NCBI GenBank assembly: GCA_963773315.1 | Contig: CAVZAF010000005.1 | Location: 806,001-870,000, forward strand | Direction: 5' to 3' | Source of the DNA: DATKAS01 sp963773315 | GTDB lineage: Bacteria > Actinomycetota > Acidimicrobiia > Acidimicrobiales > DATKAS01 | Length of the DNA stretch: 64,000 bases | Part shown: in pieces, positions 27,106 to 35,164 of the stretch | Layout: each line of letters opens with the position of its first letter | How positions within the stretch are numbered: position 1 is the first letter of the stretch | Position numbers and translations under genes: made by a program | The notes under the pieces: model-generated | The model's input: only the letters and a program-made list of their open reading frames with translations | Told to the model about the DNA's origin: nothing | Databases searched by the model: none

Positions 27106-27927
27106 ATGGGTCAGCTGGACGGTGAGGTCGCGCTGGTCACCGGGGGCGGCTCGGGCCTCGGCCGCGCCGTGGTCGAGCGGTTCATCGAGGAGGGGGCGCG
27201 CGTCGGCGTGCTCGAGAAGTCGAAGGACAAGGCTGCCGACCTGGAGTCGGCGCTCGGTGACACCGTGCATGTCTCGGTCGGTGACGTCACCGTGGCAGCC
27301 GACAACCAGCGCGCCGTAGACGAGACCGTCGCCGCGTTCGGCAAGCTCGACTGCCTCGTCGGCAACGCGGGGATCTGGGACTTCAGCGTCAACATCGCCG
27401 ACGTCCCTCTCGACGCGCTCGCCACCGTGTGCGACGAGCTGCTCGGCGTGAACGTGAAGGGCTACATCCTCGCTGCCCGCGCCGCCGTGCCCGCTCTCCG
27501 AGCGACGAACGGGTCGATGATCTTCACGGTGTCGAACGCCGGCTTCTACCCGGGTGGCGGCGGAGTGCTGTACACGACGTCGAAGCACGCGGTGATGGGG
27601 ATGGTGAAGCAGCTCGCGTGGGACCTCGCCCCCGACATCCGCGTGAATGGCGTCGCGCCCGGCGGCATGATCACCGACCTGCGCGGCGTGCCCGCGCTGG
27701 GCATGGCCGACATGAAGATCGGCGACGTCATGAACCCCGACATGGCGAAGGCCTTCATGCCGTTGGGGTTCATGCCTTCAGCTGAGGACTACGTCGGACA
27801 CTTCGTGCTGCTCGCGAATCGCCGTGACTCCCGCACCGCGACCGGCACCGTGCACAACTGCGACGGCGGGGTCGGCATCGCGCTGAAGTCGGCGATGCAG
27901 ATGATGATGGAGATGGGCCAGCGCTAG
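27106..27927 (+). CDS. Short-chain dehydrogenase, cis-dihydrodiol dehydrogenase type
   Basis: A 273-aa NAD-dependent SDR of the BphB/HcaB group that rearomatises a cis-dihydrodiol to a catechol. Seen: cofactor motif TGGGSGLGRAVVERF, NAGIWDF, catalytic Ser in FTVSNAGFYPGGGG, and YTTSKHA with Tyr and Lys. The C-terminal TGTVHNCDGGVGI loop is family-like. GAGAGGAG lies 7 nt before the ATG. It is the last gene of the plus-strand mhpFDE-SDR operon and converges on the TetR gene, whose stop overlaps its own. Confidence 0.88.
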   Translation: MGQLDGEVALVTGGGSGLGRAVVERFIEEGARVGVLEKSKDKAADLESALGDTVHVSVGDVTVAADNQRAVDETVAAFGKLDCLVGNAGIWDFSVNIADVPLDALATVCDELLGVNVKGYILAARAAVPALRATNGSMIFTVSNAGFYPGGGGVLYTTSKHAVMGMVKQLAWDLAPDIRVNGVAPGGMITDLRGVPALGMADMKIGDVMNPDMAKAFMPLGFMPSAEDYVGHFVLLANRRDSRTATGTVHNCDGGVGIALKSAMQMMMEMGQR

Positions 27928-28517
27928 CCGCGCTGGGTCAGCTCGCTCGGAGCCGGCGTGCAGAGCCCGTCGAGGATCAGCTCCATGTAGCGCTGCCAGT
28001 TGCGGTGCGCGTAGAAGTCGTCGTGTGACGCCTCGGCGATCGTCGCGAGCAAGGGCGGCAGGTCTTCGGCGACGATGTCTCGCCGCAGCGTGCCCGCGAC
28101 CTGTGCCCGATCGACGAGCCCGCACATGATCTCGACGACGCGGCGCTCGGCGGGCACCGGCCGAGGCATCGTGGTGAACGGAGTGTGCAACGCCCGCGCG
28201 AGCGTCGCAGCGTTCGCGACACGTGCGCACATCGCCTCGAAGAACTGCCGGAACGAGACCGCCGGGTCGGCGACCTTCGCTGCCTCTTCGGTCGCGATCA
28301 GCAGGTCTTCGAACCACGCGTTGACGACGGAGTAGATCAGCTCTTCCTTCGTCGAGAAGTGCCGGTAGAGCGTGCCGATGCCGACCTCTGCGCGCGCGGC
28401 GAGGTCGGTCATCTGCGCGTCGACCCCACACTCCGAGAAGACCTCGGCCGCGGCGACGAGGATGCGCTCGCGGTTGCGGCGCGCGTCAGCGCGGAGCGGC
28501 GCGGGTGCCTTGTTCAA
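27924..28517 (-). CDS. TetR-family regulator
   Basis: A 197-aa repressor-type protein. N-terminal helix-turn-helix: RRNRERILVAAAEVFSECGV and IGTLYRHFSTKEELIYSVV; the rest is the ligand domain. The TTG at 28517, overlapping the IclR stop as TTGA, is the best start because helix 1 follows at once. Its place beside the dihydrodiol dehydrogenase and IclR genes suggests control of this catabolic block. The ligand is unknown. Confidence 0.88.
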   Translation of the reverse strand: MNKAPAPLRADARRNRERILVAAAEVFSECGVDAQMTDLAARAEVGIGTLYRHFSTKEELIYSVVNAWFEDLLIATEEAAKVADPAVSFRQFFEAMCARVANAATLARALHTPFTTMPRPVPAERRVVEIMCGLVDRAQVAGTLRRDIVAEDLPPLLATIAEASHDDFYAHRNWQRYMELILDGLCTPAPSELTQRG

Positions 28518-29368
28518 GCGACTTCCTGGAAGTCCTGCGCGATGCCGACCGCTGCTTCGCGCACCCTGCCGGCGAACTCGTCGGGCTTGAATCGATAGGT
28601 CGGGCCGGCGAGTGACACGGCGGCGATCGCCTTGCCTCCCGGGCCGAGCACCGGCGCGGCCACGCACGTGAGGCCGATGGTCGACTCCTCACGATCGAAT
28701 GCGACACCCTCGCGACGGATCGTGCCCAGCTCGTCGACGAAGTGCTGCGGCTGCACGATCGTGTAGGGCGACACGCGCTGCAGGCCACGAGACAGCACGC
28801 GGAGCACGGCTTCCTTGTCGGAGAACGCGAGCATCGCCTTGCCGAGCGCCGCGCACTCGACAGGCATGCGGCTGCCGACATAGGTCGGTGCCTTGCACGG
28901 GTTGTGGCCGTAGATCTTCTCGATGTAGAGCACGTCGGTGCCGTCGAGGACCGCGAGGTGCACGGTCTCGTGGCTCGCCTCATAGAGCCGCATCAGGTAC
29001 GGGAGGGCGACGTCTCGCAGGCCACGCGGCTGGCAGTAGGGAACGAGGTTGCCTAGCTCGAAGAGGTGCTTGCCGAGGCAGTAGTCGGAGCCGGAGCGCT
29101 CGACGAGGTTCCACTGCCGAAGGATGGCGAGCAGACGGTATGCGGTCGACTTGGGCAGGTGCGCGAGACGTGCGAGCTCGGTGACGCCCATCGGACGGCA
29201 CGTCGTGCGGAACGCCTCGAGGAGCGCCAGGGCCTTGCCGACCGACGTGTCGAGGTCACCTGACGGGCCGGCTTCGAGCTCGTCGACGTCGTCGACGAGC
29301 ACTTCCCCGGTGCCGCGAGCGCGACGCGACCGTTGTGCGACTGACGCTGCCGTGCCTGACCCTGCCAT
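28514..29368 (-). CDS. IclR-family regulator
   Basis: A 284-aa regulator. After a 35-residue acidic leader, the winged helix reads SVGKALALLEAF to KSTAYRLLAILRQW, followed by the IclR effector domain (VHLAVLDGTDVLYIEKI, ECAALGKAMLAF, GLTCVAAPVLGPGGKAIAAVSLAGP). IclR proteins often respond to aromatic acids and beta-ketoadipate-type inducers. The ATG at 29368 is chosen because upstream sequence does not resemble the family and carries candidate operators. It is co-transcribed with the TetR gene. Confidence 0.9.
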   Translation of the reverse strand: MAGSGTAASVAQRSRRARGTGEVLVDDVDELEAGPSGDLDTSVGKALALLEAFRTTCRPMGVTELARLAHLPKSTAYRLLAILRQWNLVERSGSDYCLGKHLFELGNLVPYCQPRGLRDVALPYLMRLYEASHETVHLAVLDGTDVLYIEKIYGHNPCKAPTYVGSRMPVECAALGKAMLAFSDKEAVLRVLSRGLQRVSPYTIVQPQHFVDELGTIRREGVAFDREESTIGLTCVAAPVLGPGGKAIAAVSLAGPTYRFKPDEFAGRVREAAVGIAQDFQEVA

Positions 29369-29408
29369 GCCGACCCCCCGTGGCTGACACCGAGCGAAAC
29401 CCCCGACA

Positions 29409-29423
29409 TTCCGCTCTTCGGAA
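29409..29423. promoter_or_regulatory. Palindrome upstream of the IclR gene
   Basis: TTCCGCTCTTCGGAA: perfect 5-bp arms TTCCG/CGGAA with a 5-base centre, 41 bp before the IclR start. It may be a second operator together with the longer repeat at 29442-29466. Confidence 0.4.
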
Positions 29424-29441
29424 CGGATCGTAGGCCGCCCC

Positions 29442-29466
29442 GAAATGGAAGACAAGGTTCCGTTTC
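29442..29466. promoter_or_regulatory. Inverted repeat, probable IclR operator
   Basis: GAAATGGAA and TTCCGTTTC are 9-bp arms with one mismatch and a 7-base spacer. The core TGGAA-N7-TTCC resembles operators of IclR-family proteins. It lies between the IclR gene and the end of the Rieske alpha gene, so autoregulation is the simplest reading. Confidence 0.45.
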
Positions 29467-29486
29467 CGATTTGTGCCAACGGTCGT

Positions 29487-30812
29487 TCACACTCCGGCGG
29501 CGGCAGCCTCCATCTCGCGGGTCGCCTGCAGATCGGCCAGCTCGGCCCAGCTCTTGCCGGACAGCAGGTCAGCCCAGCGCCTGTAGAGGCCCCTCGCGGC
29601 CTCCTCTCCGAACACGTAGTTGGTGCGGCCGGGGAAGTCCCCGAGATCGGAGTTCGCGTGTCCGAGTCCCATCCGAGCGTTGAGCGGGTGGCTCCGCGCC
29701 ACGCGACCGCGCAGCACCTTCTGGATCTCGTTCCAGTTCTCGCCGTCGTCCTGCTCCAGGAGCCCAGACGGGCTGAAGGTGCGCAGGATGTTGATGCGCA
29801 GGGCCTCCTTGATCTCGGGCGGCGCCTCCTTCGGCACCGCGCCCCACGCCCAGACCTCGATCTCACCCGGACCACGCGGCTGCCACACGCGCATCGTCCC
29901 GTTCGACAGGTACGAGAAGTTCGGGAAGACCGTCTGATGGCCGCGCACGTAGCGCATGCGTGACACGCCGAGGCGCTCCTCGAGCATGTCTCGGTTGGCG
30001 AGCACCCAGTCGCGGACCACGGGGCCGTCCTGATCGAAGTTCTCGGTCGTGAAGAAGCCCATGCCGTGCCCGTTGGGCGACGAGAACTGACGGCCGCCCT
30101 GCATCCGCCGCTCGGCCTGCTCCTCGAAGCTCACCTGGCGCTGCGGTGCGAGCGCCATGATGGCCGAGGCGTGGCTGATCTCCGCGTGGTACATGTCGCT
30201 CGCGAACTGCTCGGCGGCGAACTTCCAGTTGCAGCTGATCACCCACTTGTGCACGCCGCCGATCACCTCGGTGCCGCCGGGCCAGCGATCCCAGAACGAG
30301 TCGAGGTACCACTTGAAACCGCCGAGGTACTCGTCGAGCGCAGGTGCGGTCGGATCCCACGTGCCGAAGATCAGGCCCTTGTAGCTCTGCACCTGCGCGA
30401 CCTGGATCGGCCCCCACTCCGACTTGTCGATCTCGTCGTGGTAGCCGTCGGCCTCGTGGGGGACGTTGATCAGCCGTCCCGAGATGTCGTACGCCCAGCC
30501 GTGATACGAGCACGTGAAGTTCTTCGTCGTGCCGAGGTCGGCGCGGCAGATGCGCATGCCGCGGTGCCGGCACTGGTTGAGGAAGGCCCTCACCGATCCG
30601 TCGGCTTGACGCACGACCAGCACCGGGTCCTCGGCCATGTATGTCTGGATGAAGTCGCCGCTCGACGGGATCATCGACTCATGGGCGAGGAAGAGCCAGC
30701 ACCGTCCGAAGACGTGCTCGAGCTCTGCTTCGTACAGATCGGGGTCGGTGTAGATCCTCGGGTCGAGGAGACCGTTCTCGTAGTCGACGAGCTTGGAGAC
30801 GTCTGCGGACAT
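29487..30812 (-). CDS. Rieske dioxygenase alpha subunit 1 (type A)
   Basis: Catalytic subunit of a ring-hydroxylating oxygenase, 441 aa. The Rieske cluster is Cys81/His83 (CRHRGM) and Cys101/His104 (CSYHGW). The mononuclear iron site is Asp206, His209, His214 in EQFASDMYHAEISH, with a C-terminal acidic EQDDGENW block. It has Gln where naphthalene-type enzymes have Asn before the iron motif. It follows the Rieske ferredoxin gene by 23 nt, so the pair is likely one electron-transfer/oxygenase unit; the nearest type A beta subunit is at 23678. Confidence 0.93.
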   Translation of the reverse strand: MSADVSKLVDYENGLLDPRIYTDPDLYEAELEHVFGRCWLFLAHESMIPSSGDFIQTYMAEDPVLVVRQADGSVRAFLNQCRHRGMRICRADLGTTKNFTCSYHGWAYDISGRLINVPHEADGYHDEIDKSEWGPIQVAQVQSYKGLIFGTWDPTAPALDEYLGGFKWYLDSFWDRWPGGTEVIGGVHKWVISCNWKFAAEQFASDMYHAEISHASAIMALAPQRQVSFEEQAERRMQGGRQFSSPNGHGMGFFTTENFDQDGPVVRDWVLANRDMLEERLGVSRMRYVRGHQTVFPNFSYLSNGTMRVWQPRGPGEIEVWAWGAVPKEAPPEIKEALRINILRTFSPSGLLEQDDGENWNEIQKVLRGRVARSHPLNARMGLGHANSDLGDFPGRTNYVFGEEAARGLYRRWADLLSGKSWAELADLQATREMEAAAAGV

Positions 30813-30835
30813 GAAAGCTCCTCCTCAGGTGCTGA

Positions 30836-31147
30836 TCACTCTCGGCTCACGTCCACGAGCACCTCTCCCCCTTCGACCTTCACGGGGTAGGTGACCAAGT
30901 CGCGCGTTGCCGGGAGGCTCAATGCCTTGCCAGTGCGGATCGAGAACTTCGCCATGTGCAGCGCGCACTCGACCACGTCGTCGTCGATGTAGCCATCGGC
31001 GAGCGAGTACTTGTCGTGGGTGCAGGTGTCGTCGGTGGCGTAGTACTCGCCGTCGACGTTGAAGACCGCGATCGGAGGGACGACGTCGACGACGACCGCT
31101 TCGCCGTCGCCGAGCGCGCCCTCGTCGCATGCCTTCACCCACGCCAT
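30836..31147 (-). CDS. Rieske ferredoxin, BphA3 type
   Basis: A 103-aa soluble [2Fe-2S] electron carrier to the oxygenases. Ligand motifs are CTHDKYSLADGY and CALHMAKFSIRTGKALSLPA, the biphenyl/toluene-dioxygenase ferredoxin pattern. It is the only ferredoxin in the window, while seven alpha subunits are present, so it may serve several oxygenases. No ferredoxin reductase gene is nearby. ATG at 31147; next gene is Rieske alpha 1. Confidence 0.92.
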   Translation of the reverse strand: MAWVKACDEGALGDGEAVVVDVVPPIAVFNVDGEYYATDDTCTHDKYSLADGYIDDDVVECALHMAKFSIRTGKALSLPATRDLVTYPVKVEGGEVLVDVSRE

Positions 31148-31215
31148 GGCGTCAGAGTGCTGGGTGGACAGCCGTCCTCACCAGATGCTCGTTCCGCAGG
31201 ACGGATCAGCCCTGG

Positions 31216-32196
31216 TCAACGGGCCGCGAGGGCCCGGGCGGCCACGATCACGTCGGCGGGGAGCGGGATGATCGCGTCCTCCTCAGGGCTGTTGTACGGC
31301 AGATGGCAGTCGTCGGCGGCGACCCGCACGATCGGCGCGTCGAGGTCGTAGAAGAGCTCCTCTGCGGCGAAGGCTGCGACCTCGGCGCCGAAGCCCATCG
31401 TCTTGTTCGCCTCGTGGAGCACGAGCAAACGACCCGTCTTGGAGACCGACGCTGCGACCGCCGCCTTGTCCATCGGGACGAGCGTGCGGAGGTCGACGAT
31501 CTCGACGTCGATGCCTTCCTCGGCGAGGGTCGTCGCGGCCTCACGGGCGACGTGCACGCCGATGCCGTAGGTGACGATCGTGAGAGTCGTGCCAGTGCGG
31601 TCGACGCGGGCGACGCCGAGCGGAGTGACCTCGTCCCGACCGCCGACAGGTTCGGGCGCGAGGCGGTACGCCCGCTTGGGTTCGAAGAACACGACCGGGT
31701 CGTCGTCGCGGATCGCGGCCTTGAGAAGGCCTTTGCCGTCAGCCGGCGTCGCGGGCACGACGACTTTGAGGCCGGGCACGTGGCAGTACGCCGCTTCCAT
31801 GCTCTGCGAGTGGTACACACCACCCCGCACACCTCCCCCGAAGGGCGCACGGAAGACCGCCGGCACACCGAAGCCTCCGACGCTGCGCCAGCGGATCGTC
31901 GCGGCCTGGTTGACGATCTGGTCGTACGCGGGATGCATGTAGTCAGCGAACTGGAACTCGGCGACCGGCCGTAGGCCCATCATCGCGGCGCCGATCGCGA
32001 CACCCGCGATCGCGATCTCAGAGACCGGCGTGTCGAGCACGCGCTCCGGGCCGAACTTGTCGAGCAGGCCCTTCGAGGCGCCGAAGACGCCGCCCTTCAC
32101 GCCGACGTCCTCGCCGAGGAGGACGACTGCGTCGTCGCGCGCCATCTCCTCGTGGAGGGCCTCACAGATCGCCTCGATGAGACGCAGCTCAGCCAT
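31216..32196 (-). CDS. 2-oxoacid dehydrogenase E1 beta subunit
   Basis: A 326-aa transketolase-like subunit of the pyruvate/branched-chain 2-oxoacid/acetoin dehydrogenase family. Seen: AICEALHEEMARDDAVVLLGEDVG is shortened here to its core, LLGEDVGVKGGVF; also AGVAIGAAMMGLRPV, FQFADYMHPAYDQIVNQAA and the C-terminal LLVLHEANKTMGFGAE. It overlaps the E1 alpha gene by 8 nt. No E2 or E3 gene is in the window, so either they lie elsewhere or the pair does something else. Proximity to aromatic genes suggests handling of a 2-oxoacid product. Confidence 0.9.
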   Translation of the reverse strand: MAELRLIEAICEALHEEMARDDAVVLLGEDVGVKGGVFGASKGLLDKFGPERVLDTPVSEIAIAGVAIGAAMMGLRPVAEFQFADYMHPAYDQIVNQAATIRWRSVGGFGVPAVFRAPFGGGVRGGVYHSQSMEAAYCHVPGLKVVVPATPADGKGLLKAAIRDDDPVVFFEPKRAYRLAPEPVGGRDEVTPLGVARVDRTGTTLTIVTYGIGVHVAREAATTLAEEGIDVEIVDLRTLVPMDKAAVAASVSKTGRLLVLHEANKTMGFGAEVAAFAAEELFYDLDAPIVRVAADDCHLPYNSPEEDAIIPLPADVIVAARALAAR

Positions 32197-33171
32197 TCTC
32201 GTCGCCCGCGTACAGATGCTCGCGGGCCCGGTGGGGGGTGGGCTCGGGTTGCGCGAATGCTCGATCTGCCGCGGCGAGCACCTCGGCCTCGATGGTCTTG
32301 CGGGCGACGTCGTCCTCCTCGGGGTCGAGCGCGTGGAGCTCGATGAGCCGGTCGCGCAGACGCGGGATCGGGTCGCGGGACGCGGCTTCTTGCTTCTGCT
32401 GTGCGTCGCGGTACGAGTCGTCGTCCTGCGAGGAGTGCGCGACGATGCGCGGCACCTGCATGTCGATGAGCGTGGGGCCTTCCTGGGAGCGGGCTCGTGC
32501 GATCGCTGTCGTCGTGGCGTCGTGGACTGCCGCGGCGTCGCACCCGTCGACGGTCGTGCCCGCGAAGCCGTACGCGTCGGCGCGCTGCGCGAGCGACGTG
32601 ATCGGCATCTGTTGCGCGAGCGGCACGCTGATCGCGTAGCCGTTGTTCTCACAGATGAAGACGACAGGCATCTTGTGCACGCCAGCGAAGTTCATCGCCT
32701 CGTGCGTGCCACCCTCCGAGGCCGCGCCATCGCCGAAGTAGCAGACCGCGACGGAGTCCTCACCTTTGACGCGCGCGGCGTAGGCGGCGCCGACCGCGTG
32801 CGGGATGTGCGCGCCGACCTCGCTCGAGACCGACCCGATGCGGAGGGTGCTGCTGGAGAAGTGGGACGTCAGCTGGCGGCCGCCGCTGTGCGGATCGTCC
32901 GCCCGCGCGAGCGCGCCCAGGAAGAGCTCGTAGGGCGTGACGCCGAGCGCGAGGCCGACGCCGAGGTCGCGGTAGTAGAGCCACGCGGAGTCGTATCCAG
33001 GTTGCATCGCGAGCGCGCTCGCGATCTGAGCGATCTCGTGGCCGCGCGCGGTGAGGACGAAGCCGGCACGACCTTGGCGCGTCAGGATCCAGAGCCGCTC
33101 GTCGACCGCGCGGGTGACGAGCGCGAGGTCGTAGATGCGGCGAAGGAGCGCGGTGTCGGTGATGTCCGCAT
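32189..33171 (-). CDS. 2-oxoacid dehydrogenase E1 alpha subunit (start frameshifted)
   Basis: TPP-binding subunit with CYFGDGAASEGGTHEAMNFA and ENNGYAISVP, the GDG...N cofactor motif, and SQDDDSYRD near the C-terminus. The conserved N-terminal region (RRIYDLALVTRAVDERLW) is open upstream but lacks a start codon in frame. Adding one G at 33167-33171 gives ATG GCG GAC ATC ACC (MADITDTALLRRI) and a 327-aa protein. Functions with E1 beta as an alpha2beta2 heterotetramer. The DUF222/HNH gene diverges upstream. Confidence 0.85.
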
Positions 33172-33266
33172 GTTCTCAGAGCGGACGACCTCGCTCACGC
33201 GACCGGTTCAGTGGTGCGGACCGAATTCCCGCTGCCACCTCGGCGCCGATTCGATATCGATTCGTT

Positions 33267-33309
33267 GCCAACGGGGCGCGCGAGTTCTGTGGGGTTCGTC
33301 GCCGTTGGC
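33267..33309. promoter_or_regulatory. Inverted repeat upstream of the DUF222 promoter
   Basis: GCCAACGG (33267-33274) and CCGTTGGC (33302-33309) are perfect 8-bp arms around 27 bases, ending 11 bp before the damage-promoter motif. It may be an activator site or a DNA-structure element; support is only its symmetry and place. Confidence 0.25.
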
Positions 33310-33320
33310 GCCTCGGCTGA

Positions 33321-33343
33321 ATGTCACACCCCCCTCGTACACT
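33321..33343 (+). promoter_or_regulatory. DNA-damage-type promoter of the DUF222/HNH gene
   Basis: Reads ATGTCACAC, eight bases (all C except TCG at the end), TACACT. It matches the recA element at 20783-20805 at 19 or more of 23 positions, in the same orientation relative to its gene. The -10-like TACACT ends 45 bp before the ATG at 33389. Confidence 0.55.
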
Positions 33344-33388
33344 TCTCTCACTTCCCTTGTTGTGTCGGTGTGATGGACGCGCGGGGAG

Positions 33389-34603
33389 ATGGATGTGCGG
33401 GTCGACGAGGTGATCGGGCTCGTCCGGTCGGTCGGAGCAGTCGACGAGTCGAGCGACCGCGGCGAGGTCACCCGGGCGATCGCGGACCTGGCGGCGGTCC
33501 GGCGGTGGTGCGACGGACGCGAGGTCGCGCTGGCGGGCTACATGCGCCGGCACAGCCCGATCCCCGAGAAGCCGATCGCCAAGGCCGCGCGGTCGTCGCA
33601 ACGCAAGGCGAAGAAGGCGTTGCAGCGCAGCGAGACAGTGGCCGAGACACCCGCCCTGGCGAACGCGCTCGAGAAGGGCGAGGTGTCGGGCGAGCACATC
33701 GACGTGGCGGGGGCGGCGCTGCGCAACGCCGACCAGTCCAAACGAGGCGAGCTGGCCAAGCGGATCGATGCCCTCGCGGGTGTCGCGGCGACCACGTCAG
33801 CCGAGGAGTTCGGGCGGCTAGTCCGCGCTGAGGCCGAGCGCCTCGCCGGCGACGGCGGCGAATCTCGGCTCGTCCGCCAGCAGCGCGCGATCCGGTTCCA
33901 TCACCGGGTCGACCCGGCGTCGGGGATGATCGAGTGCTGGGGCAAGCTCGACCCGCTGCGGGGCATGGGCTTCGTCAACCGCCTGAAAGCACGCGTGAGC
34001 GAGCTGTTCGCCGACAAGACGCCCGACGGGTGCCCGGCCGATCCCGTCGAGAAGCACGCCTACCTGCAAGCCCTTGCGCTGCTCGACCTGTGCGAGCGAG
34101 GCGGCGGGCGTGCGGGACGACCCGAGGTGATCGTGGTGGTCGACACCCGGCACAGTGGCGGTGACGGGCCGAGTGTCGATTGGGGCATCCCCGTCGAGCT
34201 GCCGGTCAGCGTGCTGACCGGACTCGTGGCGAACGCCGACATCCACACGGTCGTCGTGCGTGACGGCGCGATCGTGCACGCGCCAGGCCGACTCGACCTC
34301 GGGCGCACCACCCGGCTCGCGAACGGGGCCCAACGACGAGTCCTGCGGGCGCTGTACCCGACGTGCGCGATCCCCGACTGCCCTGTCCGGTTCGACCACT
34401 GCAAGATCCACCACGTCCGATGGTGGCGACACGGCGGACGTACCGACCTCGACAACCTGCTCCCGGTGTGCGTCAGGCACCACACGGCCATCCACGACCA
34501 AGGCTGGGTCGTCGAGCTCGCGCCCGACCGCACACTCATCGTCACCCTGCCGAACGGCGAGGTCATGACCACCGGCCCGCCGCGGAGACGCGCCGCCGCG
34601 TGA
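33389..34603 (+). CDS. DUF222/13E12-repeat HNH endonuclease
   Basis: A 404-aa member of the abundant actinobacterial DUF222-HNH family. The N-terminal helical DUF222 region covers roughly residues 1-290. The C-terminal HNH nuclease has a zinc-ribbon-like CAIPDCPVRFDHCKIHHV with the HH pair, WWRHGGRTDLDNLLPVC with the central Asn, and HHTAIHD. GGGGA lies 5 nt before the ATG. It stands alone on the plus strand between E1 alpha and a Rieske beta gene, with a 3-nt convergent gap at its end. These genes multiply in actinobacterial genomes and behave like selfish elements; the true function is unresolved. Confidence 0.9.
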   Translation: MDVRVDEVIGLVRSVGAVDESSDRGEVTRAIADLAAVRRWCDGREVALAGYMRRHSPIPEKPIAKAARSSQRKAKKALQRSETVAETPALANALEKGEVSGEHIDVAGAALRNADQSKRGELAKRIDALAGVAATTSAEEFGRLVRAEAERLAGDGGESRLVRQQRAIRFHHRVDPASGMIECWGKLDPLRGMGFVNRLKARVSELFADKTPDGCPADPVEKHAYLQALALLDLCERGGGRAGRPEVIVVVDTRHSGGDGPSVDWGIPVELPVSVLTGLVANADIHTVVVRDGAIVHAPGRLDLGRTTRLANGAQRRVLRALYPTCAIPDCPVRFDHCKIHHVRWWRHGGRTDLDNLLPVCVRHHTAIHDQGWVVELAPDRTLIVTLPNGEVMTTGPPRRRAAA

Positions 34604-34606
34604 GCC

Positions 34607-35146
34607 TCAGAAGAAGTTGCTGAGGTTCGCCGTGAGCAGCACGGTCTGCTCGAGGAGGATCGTCCGCTTGGCGATCTTCAACGCGCCGTCGACGCGGCGA
34701 AGCGTGTCCTGGCGCGAGCCGATCCAGGTGTACTCCTCCGACTTCAGGCGAGTGCGATAGAGCAGGAAGTTCGACTCGACGTCGAGCTCAGCGCCGCGGT
34801 CCTCGACGACGAGCACGTTCGTGATGATGTGTCGAGTACGCGAGGGCGGGTCCTCGGCCCACGCGGTGCCGGTCGCGAGCTTCGCGACGCGACCGGCCAG
34901 CACCATCTTGTTGTCGTCGAACCAGGCCATCTCGCCGGGCTGGGTGAACTCCTGATCGAGCTCGCGCTTCGTACGCGTGCGCCGCAGTGGCATGAAGTAG
35001 TGGACGTCGTCCGTGAAGAGCTCGAGCCACAGGTCGAACTCCTTGCGGTCGAGCAGCCGCGCCTCCCGATAGAGGAAGCGTTCCACCTCGAACTGCGTGT
35101 GCATCTCGTAGTCGAGGTCGTTGTGCACGTCTTGATCGAGGGACAT
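34607..35146 (-). CDS. Ring-hydroxylating dioxygenase beta subunit (type B, copy 1)
   Basis: A 179-aa beta subunit: FEVERFLYREARLLD, DDVHYFMPLRRTR, GTAWAEDPPSRTRHIITN, LLYRTRLKSEEYTWIGSRQDTLRR and the ending LEQTVLLTANLSNFF. It follows its type B alpha partner at 35165 by 18 nt. It is closely similar to the beta subunits at 53098 and 60708, each also next to a type B alpha, showing that the alpha-beta unit was copied as a pair. Confidence 0.92.
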   Translation of the reverse strand: MSLDQDVHNDLDYEMHTQFEVERFLYREARLLDRKEFDLWLELFTDDVHYFMPLRRTRTKRELDQEFTQPGEMAWFDDNKMVLAGRVAKLATGTAWAEDPPSRTRHIITNVLVVEDRGAELDVESNFLLYRTRLKSEEYTWIGSRQDTLRRVDGALKIAKRTILLEQTVLLTANLSNFF

Positions 35147-35164
35147 CTCGGCTCCTGTCTCGGC

